Of a stretch of DNA of 64,000 bases, positions 51,040-59,339 are shown piece by piece. Positions within the stretch are counted from its first letter, which is position 1, and the number at the start of each line of letters is the position of its first letter. The stretch comes from Hanleya hanleyi (Eukaryota > Mollusca > Polyplacophora > Lepidopleurida > Hanleyidae). The notes under the pieces were generated by a model, which was not told the origin of the DNA, made no database searches, and saw only the letters and a program-made list of their open reading frames with translations. The stretch spans positions 1 to 64,000 of the forward strand of contig JAVTVY010017501.1 in assembly GCA_036873755.1 (NCBI GenBank), in the 5' to 3' direction. The position numbers and the translations under genes were made by a program.

Positions 51040-51240
51040 GTAACCTTGCACAATTCAATTTTCTCATTTTTTTGTTTTTGGTTTCTTAAAATCAAAAATT
51101 GAAATTTGACCGTCAATTTTCAATTTTCGTTTTTCGTTTTCGGTTTCTCAGAATCAAAAACTGAAATTTGACATTCAATTTTCAATTTCGTTTTTCGTTT
51201 TACTTCGCGCAAAAATGAAAATCAAATATTGAAAATTGCC
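51040..51240. repeat. AT-rich degenerate repeat, mirrored at 57,985-58,190
   Basis: Short-period repeats of the type AATTTTCAATTTTCGTTTTTCG with interspersed AAATCAAAAATTGAAATTTGAC. Inverted-repeat-rich AT tract, non-coding. Confidence 0.7.
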
Positions 51241-51839
51241 TCGACTTGTCCGTTCTTCGTTTTTTGATTTTAACTTTGACGCATCAATGTTAACTGCGCA
51301 CGCGCAAGGCTTCTGATGTCACTTTCGGTCCGCCGAGTAGTATGGAAAGCGCAAATCAGATTGTTTAGGGAGGTGAGTAGTATATAGAAGACGGAAACCC
51401 TCACATTGACCTGGCGTAAGAATCTGGCGTCGAGGTCAAGTGCATTATAGTACGGGCGAAAACCGGCAAAAGAGTGCGCCGTCTCAAAAAGGACGCCGTC
51501 TCATGTGGAGGTCATGTGGAGGTCACGTGATGGTCAAGTGCATGGGGCATCTATTCCTCGGCAGTGATGTGGTCTGGCGGTGATGCGGTCTGCCTCCGCG
51601 GATAGAAATTAGTCCCCAGACAATACGCTGCATGGACCGATTGGGCCGAGTGAGGTGTCAAAGTGAAGCGCTCCTCCAGCACCATATCCCAGCACCATAT
51701 GGAATACATGTACAGACTTGTATCTGGGTTTTTTCCATCATGAGGCGGTCACGTGATTAGGAGTGCATGTACGGACTTGTATGCCGTCCATTCATTTGAG
51801 TCGGGGACTTGGGGTCCCTACGGAAGGATTTTGCAAGTC

Positions 51840-53070
51840 ATGGGTGGGTGTATGTAAAATGAGGATTTGTTTCGAAAATATAAAAAGCGGAACACGGACT
51901 TTACCCCTACAATAGAGGAAAACCCCTATCAACCCTATCCCAAAGGGCTAATATCGGTCCCCGGGCTTATCGGGGTCTACCTATCAAGTCAATCGGGTGG
52001 GTGCATGTAAAATGAGGATTTGTCTCGAAAACATAAAAAGCGGAACACGGACTTTACCCCTACAATAGAGGAAAACCCCTATCAACCCTATCCCAAAAGG
52101 CGAATATCGATCTCCGGGGCTGATCGGGGCCTGGGTGCAGGGTGGGTGTATGTAAATTTAGGATTTCTCCCGAAAATATAAAAAACGGAACACGGACTTT
52201 ACCCCTACAATAAGAGAAAACTCCTATCAGCCCTATCCCAAAGGGCTAATATCGGTCCCCTGGCTTATCGGGACCTGCTCATAGAGGTAGGGTGGGGAGT
52301 GGGTGCATGTAAATTTAGGATTTGTCCCGAAAATATAAAAAGCGGAACACGGACTTTACCACTACAATAAGGGAAAACTCCTTTCAGCCCTATCCCAAAG
52401 GGCTAAAATCGGTCCCTGGCTTATCGGAGCCTGCTGAGAGAGGTAGGGTGGGGGAGTGGGTGTATGTAAATTTAGGAGTTGTCCCGAAAATATAAAAAGC
52501 GGAACACGGACTTTACCCCTACAATAGGGGAAAACTCCTATCAACCTTGTCCAAAAGGGCTAATATCGGTCCCTGGCTTATCGGGGCCTGCTGAGAAAGG
52601 TAGGGTGGGGGGGACTGGGTGCATGTAAATTGAGGATTTATCCGGAAAATATAAAAAGCGGAACACGGAATTTATCCCTAAAATAGAAGAAAACTCCTAT
52701 CAACCACGTCTAGTGGGGCTTATCGGAGCCTGCCGACAGAGGAAGGATGGGGAGTGGGTGCATGTAAATTTAGGATTTGTCCTGAAAATATAAAAAGCGG
52801 AAGACGGACTTTACCCCTACAATAGGGAAAACTCCTATCAACCTTGTCCAAAAGGTCTAATATCGGTCCTTGGCTTATCGGGGCCTGCTGAGAGAGGTAG
52901 GGTCGGGGAGTGGGTGTATGTAAATTTAGGATTTGTCCTGAAAATATCAAAAGCGGAACACGGAATTTACCCCTACAATAGGGGAAAACTCCTATCAACC
53001 TTGTCCCACATGGCTAATATCGGTTCCTGGCTTATCCGGGCCTGCTGAGAGTGGTAGGGTGAGGGATTAG
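51840..53070. repeat. Left-arm array, eight units of about 155 bp
   Basis: ATATAAAAAGCGGAACACGG recurs at about 51,882, 52,036, 52,182, 52,338, 52,497, 52,658, 52,79x and 52,948. Each unit also has a CCCCTA CAA TAGGGG mini-hairpin and GGCTAATATCGGTCCC. The right arm has seven units (56,350-57,430). The TATAAAAAG in each unit could act as a TATA box but no gene follows. Confidence 0.85.
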
Positions 53071-53091
53071 GAGTGGTATAGAAAGCAACAG

Positions 53092-53235
53092 TTTTGGGGC
53101 TCCGAGCTTCCGCCTGCCTCATCCCCGAGCTGCGAGCTCCCGACTACTCCATCCCCGAGCTCCGAGCTTTCGTCGTTACGCCTTAACGCCCGTCGTTACG
53201 CCTTAACACCCTAGCATAACGCCTTGACGCCATGA
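53092..53235. repeat. CGAGCT and GTTACGCCTTAACGCC short repeats (left arm)
   Basis: CCCCGAGCTCCGAGCT-type repeats are followed by direct repeats of CGTCGTTACGCCTTAACGCC. They are mirrored at 56,190-56,330. The same CGTTAAGGCGTAACGACGG unit reappears nearer the centre (54,546-54,672 and 55,000-55,140), so one short motif brackets the zinc-finger gene on both sides. Confidence 0.8.
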
Positions 53236-53428
53236 TATACACAGATGAAAGAAAAACAACAACATCAAGGATGAGAGATGAGAGAACAACAACAACAACA
53301 TGTTTTTTCTTTTCATATGGTTTATTCTCCCCTCCAGTACATTATACCCACGCTGCGGGAGCCGCGTTGGGTATGTTTACAATTCAAGAAGACTCTTGTC
53401 CAATCAAAGGCCGCCATTTGGCGCTGTA

Positions 53429-54440
53429 TCAGTCATATTCGTTCTTGCCCGTTACTGCTTTAGATGTTTTCTCGACTGCTCTTGTCCAATCAGAAGTCGC
53501 CGTTTCAGAAACTTTCATCTTTGCTCGGTGTGATCTAATCGTCGTCGGGCAGGCCTGGATATTGTTCGGGCAGATGTCCTGAAAGAGTTGTTTGCGCATC
53601 CTGATCGCATTTTCCAGGGCCTCAGTGGGTGGTAGCCCCATATCCTCTTCCAAGTGACGCTTGGTCTTCATGATGGACCTGTGCGTGGGGTCGCCTTTCA
53701 TTTCAAGCGGTAGTGAGCTATACTGTTCATAGATCGCCATGGCTGTTTTCCTGATGCAGGGGCGCATTTGGGTGTACGCCTGTTGTAAGTTATCCTGTCC
53801 GGCGTCCTCGATCGCTGCAGCATGAGTATTGATAGCTGCTGTCACAATACGATCCCAGAAGGAAGGTTCTGCCTCACTTTCCTGGTATGTAGGCTGACTA
53901 TCTGAGATCAAGCTCTCCGTATCAGTATATAGACTCTCAGCAATCTCACTTTCCTGGGATGTAGGCTGACTATCTGAGGTCAAGCTCTCCTTATCAGTAG
54001 ATAGACTCTCATCAATTTCTGTATCGGCTTCTTGTGCCTCGGAGTCTTCAATCCCATGTATATTTTTCTCGTGTCGCATCATATCGTAACGTCTGGTGAA
54101 CGTGCGTTACAAGCGTCTAGTCCGTCATTCATAATCCAGCCGTCGTCCATTAGAGAATATCCGCGTCCATAATCCAAAGACCTATTCCATATTCCATATA
54201 ACAGTAGTAGCACCAAATTCAAAAAGACAATCATAGTATACATAAACATAGGCTTGTTTCCTGCAAGAGAGAAGCGGTCAACAGTTTTCAATGATGCCGG
54301 CAAGACATCATGATGTTCCAAAAATATCAAATCCGTATCGCTGATCAGTATTCTTAATCCATAATATTCGTTGGCACTCAGAGCAAGTATAAACCATATT
54401 GACGGTTGAACGTCGACTGTGCGTGTTTTGGCAATACACT
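53429..54440 (-). pseudogene. C2H2 zinc-finger gene, left-arm copy, broken by retroelement
   Basis: Minus-strand mirror of the gene at 55,245-55,892. A 264-bp retroelement end (54,109-54,368) splits the zinc finger between its cysteine pair and its histidine pair. At the 3' end a 1-bp deletion relative to the right copy (near 53,577) shifts the frame and adds about 36 unrelated residues (to 53,429). The middle (Ser/Glu/Thr-rich repeats and the helical C-terminal region) is nearly identical to the right copy. From the ATG at 54,082 a 217-residue protein without the finger could still be made. Confidence 0.8.
54109..54368 (-). mobile_element. 5'-truncated retroelement 3' end inserted in left arm (copy 3)
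   Basis: Absent from the right arm. Closely matches 10,795-11,060 and 11,961-12,225. CGTT occurs at both edges (54,105-54,108 and 54,369-54,372) as a likely 4-bp target duplication. On the minus strand it ends ...GACGCTTGT, the shared 3' terminus. It shows that the palindrome was exposed to the same retroelement family as the left part of the window. Confidence 0.88.
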
Positions 54441-54545
54441 TGCTTTTATAGACAGTAACGGTCGTCAACGCTTAGCTTAACGCTTCAACGCCCTGGTGAA
54501 CTAGCTCAGAAGTTCTGATTGTCATGGAATTGCCTCCAATACATC

Positions 54546-54672
54546 GAAATGCAGTGACGCCCGTCAACGCCCGTCGCTACGCCTTAACGCCCGTCTCAAC
54601 GCCTGTCAACACCCGTCGTTACGCCTTAACGCCTGTCTCAATGCCTTAACGCCCGTCTCAGCGCCTTAACGA
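54546..54672. repeat. Short CGTTAAGGCGT repeats left of the centre
   Basis: Direct repeats of ACGCCCGTC and TTACGCCTTAACGCC. The mirror at 55,000-55,140 is similar but not identical in unit number, so it evolves faster than the rest of the arms. Confidence 0.8.
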
Positions 54673-54726
54673 GCGATAAAGGGGTTTTGGAGGCCGATTA
54701 ACCTTTGAACTCTGAGTGCACTTTCA

Positions 54727-54950
54727 GTCACGTGACCGGAAGTGACCTTTGACCACGTGACCGGAAGTGACCTTTGACCCTGCGATGCTCGGAAGTGACG
54801 TCATCGTACGCAGGCGCACACACACACCCGTGCGGGCTATAGGGTACACCAGGGTGTGGGTGCACCAGGTATGTGTGCGCCTGCGTACGATGACGTCACT
54901 TCCGAGCAGCGCAGGGTCAAAGGTCGCTTCCGGTCACGTGACTGAAGCTG
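54727..54950. promoter_or_regulatory. Palindrome centre: bidirectional cluster of transcription-factor motifs
   Basis: Left half: two tandem 29-bp units with CACGTGACCGGAAGTGA and TGACCTTTGACC (54,727-54,780), then TGACGTCA (54,796-54,803). Right half, mirrored: TGACGTCA (54,891-54,898), one GGTCAAAGGTCG, and GGTCACGTGAC (about 54,932-54,942). These match the consensus for E-box (USF/MITF-type), ETS, DR1 nuclear receptors (HNF4/PPAR-type) and CRE (ATF/CREB) proteins. The hub lies between the divergent zinc-finger ORFs. It could be a shared promoter, a replication origin, or both; only the motifs are seen. Confidence 0.7.
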
Positions 54951-55239
54951 CACTCAGAGTTCAAAGGTTAATCGGCCTCCAAAACCCCTTTATCGCTCGT
55001 TAAGGCGCTGAGACGGACGTTAAGGCGTAAAAATATGGCGTTAAGGCATTGAGACGGGCGTTAAGGCGTAACGACGGGTGTTGACGGGCGTTGAGACGGA
55101 CGTTAAGGCGTAGCGACGGGCGTTGACGGGCGTCACTGCATTTCGATGTATTGGAGGCAATTCCATGACAATCAGGGCTTCTGGGCTAGTTCACCAGGGC
55201 GTTGAAGCGTTAAGCTAAGCGTTGACGGCCGTTACTGTC

Positions 55240-55247
55240 TATAAAAG
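55240..55247 (+). promoter_or_regulatory. TATA-like box at zinc-finger ORF
   Basis: TATAAAAG, mirrored in the left arm near 54,447-54,454. If functional, transcription would start about 55,270, inside the open frame, which complicates the start of the protein. Confidence 0.45.
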
Positions 55248-55892
55248 CAAGTGTATTGCCAAAACACGCACAGTCGACGTTCAACCGTCAATACGGTTTA
55301 TACTTGCTCTGAGTGCCAACGCACGTTCACCAGACGTTACGATATGATGCGACACGAGAAAAATATACATGGGATTGAAGACTCCGAGGCACAAGAAGCC
55401 GATACAGAAATTGACGAGAGTCTATCTACTGATAAGGAGAGCTTGACCTCAGATAGTCAGCCTACATCCCAGGAAAGTGAGATTGCTGAGAGTCTATATA
55501 CTGATACGGAGAGCTTGACATCAGATAGTCAGCCTACATACCAGGAAAGTGAGGCAGAACCTTCCTTCTGGGATCGTATTGTGACAGCAGCTATCAATAC
55601 TCATGCTGCAGCGATCGAGGACGCCGGACAGGATAACTTACAACAGGCGTACATCCAAATGCGCCCCTGCATCAGGAAAACAGCCATGGCGATCTATGAA
55701 CAGTATACCTTACTACCGCTTGAAATGAAAGGCGACCCCACGCACAGGTCCATCATGAAGACCAAGCGTCACTTGGAAGAGGATATGGGGCTACTACCCA
55801 CTGAGGCCCTGGAAAATGCGATCAGGATGCGCAAACAACTCTTTCAGAACATGCTGCCCGAACAATATCCAGGCCTGCCCGACGACGATTAG
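55245..55892 (+). CDS. C2H2 zinc-finger protein of palindrome (right-arm copy)
   Basis: Open from just after a TAA at 55,242 to TAG at 55,890-55,892. It encodes one classical finger, YTCSECQRTFTRRYDMMRH...H (C-x2-C-x12-H-x4-H). Next come two imperfect acidic repeats (SLSTDKESLTSDSQPTSQES, SLYTDTESLTSDSQPTYQES) and a helical C-terminal part of about 100 residues (FWDRIVTAAINTHAAAIEDA ... MKTKRHLEEDMG). No ATG precedes the finger in this frame; the first ATGs (about 55,346) fall between its cysteine and histidine pairs. Either a 5' exon is spliced on (CACGCACAG at about 55,264-55,272 could be an acceptor), a non-ATG start is used, or the product lacks a full finger. The finger implies nucleic-acid binding. 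I do not recognise the C-terminal domain. AATAAA at 56,102 is a likely polyadenylation signal. Confidence 0.7.
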   Translation, partial: KQVYCQNTHSRRSTVNTVYTCSECQRTFTRRYDMMRHEKNIHGIEDSEAQEADTEIDESLSTDKESLTSDSQPTSQESEIAESLYTDTESLTSDSQPTYQESEAEPSFWDRIVTAAINTHAAAIEDAGQDNLQQAYIQMRPCIRKTAMAIYEQYTLLPLEMKGDPTHRSIMKTKRHLEEDMGLLPTEALENAIRMRKQLFQNMLPEQYPGLPDDD

Positions 55893-56101
55893 GTCACACC
55901 GAGCAAAGATGAAAGTTTCTGAAACGGCGACTTCTGATTGGACAAGAGCAGTCGAGAAAAACATCTAAAGCAGTAACGGGCAAGAACGAATATGACTGAT
56001 ACAGCGCCATATGGCGGCCTCTGATTGGACAAGAGTCTTCTTGAATCGTAAACATACCCAACGCGGCTCCCCCAGCGTGGGTATGATGTACTGGAGGGGA
56101 G

Positions 56102-56107
56102 AATAAA
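56102..56107 (+). terminator. Polyadenylation signal of zinc-finger gene
   Basis: AATAAA about 210 bp after the stop codon of the right-arm gene; mirrored in the left arm near 53,322-53,327. Confidence 0.5.
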
Positions 56108-56349
56108 CCATATGAAAAGAAAACACATGTTGTTGTTGTTCTCTCATCTCTCATCCTTGATGTTGTTGTTTTTCTTTCATCTGTGTATATCATGGCGTCA
56201 AGGCGTTATGCTAGGGCGTTAAGGCGTAACGACGGGCGTTAAGGCGTAACGACGAAAGCTCGGAGCTCGGGGATGGAGTAGTCGGGAGCTCGCAGCTCGG
56301 GGATGAGGCAAGCGGAAGCTCGGAGCCCCAAAACTGTTGCTTTCTATAC

Positions 56350-57430
56350 TACCCCTAATCCCCCACCCTACCACTCTCAGCAGATCCCGATAAGCCAGGA
56401 ACCGATATTAGCCCTTTGGGACAAGGTTGATAGGAGTTTTCCCCTATTGTAGGGGTAAAGTCCGTCTTCCGCTTTTATATTTTCAGGACAAATCCTCAAT
56501 TTACATGCACCCACTCCCCATCCTTCCTCTGTCGGCAGGCTCCGATAAGCCCCACTAGACGTGGTTGATAGGAGATTACCTCTATTTTAGGGATAAATTC
56601 CGTGTTCCGCTTTTTATATTTTCGGGATAAATCCTCAATTTACATGCACCCACTCCCCCACCCTACCTTTCTCAGCAGGTCCCGATAAGCCAGGGACCGA
56701 TATTAGCCCTTTTGGACAAGGTTGATAGGAGTTTTCCCCTATTGTAGGGGTAAAGTCCGTGCTCCGCTTTTTAAATATTCGGGTCAAATCCTAAATTTGC
56801 ATACACCCACTCCCCCACCCTACCTCTCTCAGCAGGCCCCGATAAGCCAGGGACCGATATTAGCCCTTTGGGATAGGGCTGAAAGGAGTTTTCCCTTATT
56901 GTAGTGGTAAAGTCCGTGTTCCGCTTTTTATATTTTCGGGACATATCCTAAATTTACATGCACCCACTTCCCATCCTACCTCTCTGAGCAGGTCCCGATA
57001 AGCCAGGGGACCGATATTAGCCCTTTGGGATAGGGCTGATAGGAGTTTTCTCTTATTGTAGGGGTAAAGTCCGTGTTCCGCTTTTTATATTTTCGGAACA
57101 AATTCTAAATTTACATACACCCACCCTGCACCCAGGCCCCGATCAGCCCCGGGGATCGATATTCGCCCTTTGGGATAGGGTTGATAGGGGTTTCCCCCTA
57201 TTGTAGGGGTAAAGTCCGTGTTCCGCTTTTTATATTTTCGAGACAAATCTTCATTTTACATGCACCCACCCGATTGACTTGATAGGTAGACCCCGATAAG
57301 CCCGGGGACCGATATTAACCCTTTGGGATAGGGTTGATAGGGATTTTCCTCTATTGTAGGGGTAAAGTCCGTGTTCCGCTTTTTATATTTTCGAGACAAA
57401 TCCTCATTTTACATACACCCACCCATGACT
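56350..57430. repeat. Right-arm array, seven units of about 155 bp
   Basis: Reverse complement of the left-arm array. CCGCTTTTTATATTTTCGGG-type cores recur at about 56,470, 56,608, 56,763, 56,921, 57,079, 57,227 and 57,380. Confidence 0.85.
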
Positions 57431-57578
57431 TGCAAAATCCTTCCGTACGGACCCCAAGTCCCCGACTCAAATGAATGGACGGCATACAAGTCCGTACATG
57501 CACTCCTAATCACGTGACCGCCTCATGATGGAAAAAAACAGATACAAGTCTGTACATGCATTCCATATGGTGCTGGAG

Positions 57579-57620
57579 GAGCGCTTCACTTTGACACCTC
57601 ACTCGGCCCAATCGGTCCAT
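57579..57620. repeat. Arm segment shared with repeats at 60.9-61.4 kb
   Basis: CTTCACTTTGACACCTCACT...CGGTCCA resembles CTTCACTTTGATACCTTACT...TGGTCCA in the tandem repeats at 60,916, with about five in six positions identical over 36 bp. It is mirrored at about 51,640-51,675. This ties the palindrome and the rightward gene block into one element. Confidence 0.6.
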
Positions 57621-58576
57621 GCAGCGTATTGTCTGGGGACTAATTTCTGTCCGCGGAGGCAGACCGCATCACCGCCAGACCACATCACTGCGGAGGAATA
57701 CATGCCCCATGCACTTGACCATCACGTGACCTCCACATGACCTCCACATGAGACGGCGTCCTTTTTGAGACGGCGCACTCTTTTGCCGGTTTTCGCCCGT
57801 ACTATAATGCACTTGACCTCGACGCCAGATTCTTACGCCAGGTCAATGTGAGGGTTTCCGTCTTCTATATACTACTCACCTCCCTAAGCAATCTGATTTG
57901 CGCTTTCCATACTACTCCGCGGCCCGAAAGTTACATCAGAAGCCTTGCGCGTGCGCAGTTAACATTGATGCGTCAAAGTTAAAATCAAAAAACGAAAAAC
58001 GGACAAGTCGAGGCAATTTTCAATATTTGATTTTCATTTTTGCGCGAAGTAAAACGAAAAACGAAAATTGAAAATTGAATGTCAAATTTCAGTTTTTAAT
58101 TCTGAGAAACCGAAAACGAAAAACGAAAATATGAAAATTGACGGTCAAATTTCAATTTTTGATTTTGAGAAACCAAAAACAAAAAACGAAAATTGAATTG
58201 TGCAAGGTTACACGGACCTTTGACAAATACCTGTAAATGAGCCAAAGGGGACTGGCGACTGGGGACCGCCTTCACAAAGATATAGAGAATGAACATATAG
58301 AGAGTATAGTATATAGTGTTTCGTAAAGAAAGGGGCGAAAATATATGCAAATAACCAAAAGGGGACAGGGGACTGGGGACAGCCAAGAGAAAGACATATA
58401 CACTCATAAATACACTAATACCTGTAAATGAGCCAAAGGGGACTGGAGGCTGGGGACCGCTTCACAAAGATATAGAGAATGAACATATATAGAGAGTATA
58501 GTATATAGTGTTTCGTAAAGAAAGGGGAGTAGTAGGTAGCGAGCAAATGGAGTCAATTTTCACCCGGATGTAACTA

Positions 58577-58660
58577 TGACGTCACAATTGGTGGTATGTA
58601 AGCGTGTTTGTGATTGGCTGGTGGGGGGTGGGAGGCGTGGTCTGTGACTGTGTGGGACCA
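58577..58660 (+). promoter_or_regulatory. CRE and CCAAT/GC-box cluster right of palindrome
   Basis: TGACGTCA at 58,577-58,584, an inverted CCAAT (GATTGGCTGG) near 58,612 and a G-rich GGGGGGTGGGAGGCGTGG run (about 58,623-58,640) directly upstream of the YY1-like array. Confidence 0.5.
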
Positions 58661-58663
58661 AGA

Positions 58664-59140
58664 CTGATGTGGTGGGACCAAGATGGCGGCCAGTTTTTGT
58701 GTCGTGTGTGGTGTGGGACCAAGATGGCGGCCAGTTTTTGTGTCGTGGTAGGTGTGGGTCCAAGATGGCGGCCAGTTTTTGTGTCGTGATGTGATGTGTG
58801 TGGTGGGACCAAGATGGCGGCCCGTTTTTGTGTCGTGGTAGGTGTGGGTCCAAGATGGCGGCCAGTTTTTGTGTCTTTGTGTGGTGTGGGTCCAAGATGG
58901 CGGCCAGTTTTTGTGTCGTGATGTGATGTGTGTGTGTGTGGTGTGTGTTGGGACCAAGATGGCGGCCTGTTTTTGTGTCTTTGTGTGGTGGGAGGTGTGG
59001 GTCCAAGATGGCGGCCAGTTTTTGTGTCGTGATGTGATGTGTGTGTGTGTGGTGTGTGTTGGGATCAAGATGGCGGCCTGTTTTTGTGTCTTTGTGTCGT
59101 GTGTGGTGGGACCAAGATGGCGGCCTGTTTTTGTGTCGTA
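58664..59140 (+). repeat. Ten-copy YY1-consensus repeat array upstream of CARD gene
   Basis: Ten repeats of GGGACCAAGATGGCGGCC followed by AGTTTTTGTGTCGTG, with AAGATGGCGGC starting at 58,680, 58,721, 58,762, 58,811, 58,852, 58,894, 58,956, 59,005, 59,067 and 59,114. Spacing is irregular (41-62 bp), with GTGTGTG filler. AAnATGGCGGC is the strong consensus for YY1/Pho. The core stays intact in all ten units while the filler varies, which suggests selection on the site. The array ends about 25 bp before the TATA box. Long frames across it on both strands are artefacts. Confidence 0.85.
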
Positions 59141-59164
59141 TGGTGGGAGGTGGATAGAAAAACG

Positions 59165-59171
59165 TATAAAA
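59165..59171 (+). promoter_or_regulatory. TATA box of CARD-PC4 gene
   Basis: TATAAAA in GTATAAAAGGAG. Predicted start of transcription about 59,195; the 5' leader contains a CCAG microsatellite (about 59,286-59,312). Confidence 0.75.
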
Positions 59172-59339
59172 GGAGTGGCGATTTTTAGGGTAGGGGTGTA
59201 TTCAATTGCACTACTTTGTGGAGCACTCTGACTTACCTGACCTGACCAGCCTGCCTGACTGTTTCACCTCTAGTCTGCTTCACCTCTAGCCAGCCAGCCA
59301 GCCAGCCAGCCAGTCATCCAGCCAGCTTGCCTGTTTTGT

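Larger units (their letters stand above)
50727..58526. repeat. Giant palindrome, arms about 4.1 and 3.65 kb
   Basis: The left arm (50,727-54,822) is the reverse complement of the right arm (54,872-58,526) with a spacer of about 49 bp; the centre is 54,847. Landmarks mirror exactly, for example CCCCTTTCTTTACGAAACAC at 50,727 and its complement ending at 58,526. The arm-length difference is explained by three events in the left arm: a 264-bp retroelement insertion, one extra 155-bp repeat unit, and one extra 29-bp motif unit near the centre. Identity is very high elsewhere, implying a recent origin or ongoing gene conversion. Confidence 0.95.

Noticed and set aside
50471..51089. Hydrophobic frames of 105 and 142 codons, mirrored on the other strand at 58,096-58,407
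   Set aside because: Produced by the 200-bp tandem repeat of the palindrome edge. The membrane-like composition comes from TTT/CTT/TAT-rich repeats.
53232..53582. Plus-strand frame of 116 codons antisense to the zinc-finger gene 3' end
   Set aside because: Shadow frame. The mirrored copy on the right arm does not keep the same protein (stops and shifts), whereas the zinc-finger frame is kept.
58560..59231. Frames of 129-164 codons on both strands across the YY1-like array
   Set aside because: They translate the repeat itself (for example GGQFLC or NWPPSW patterns) and lie in a promoter region upstream of a TATA box.
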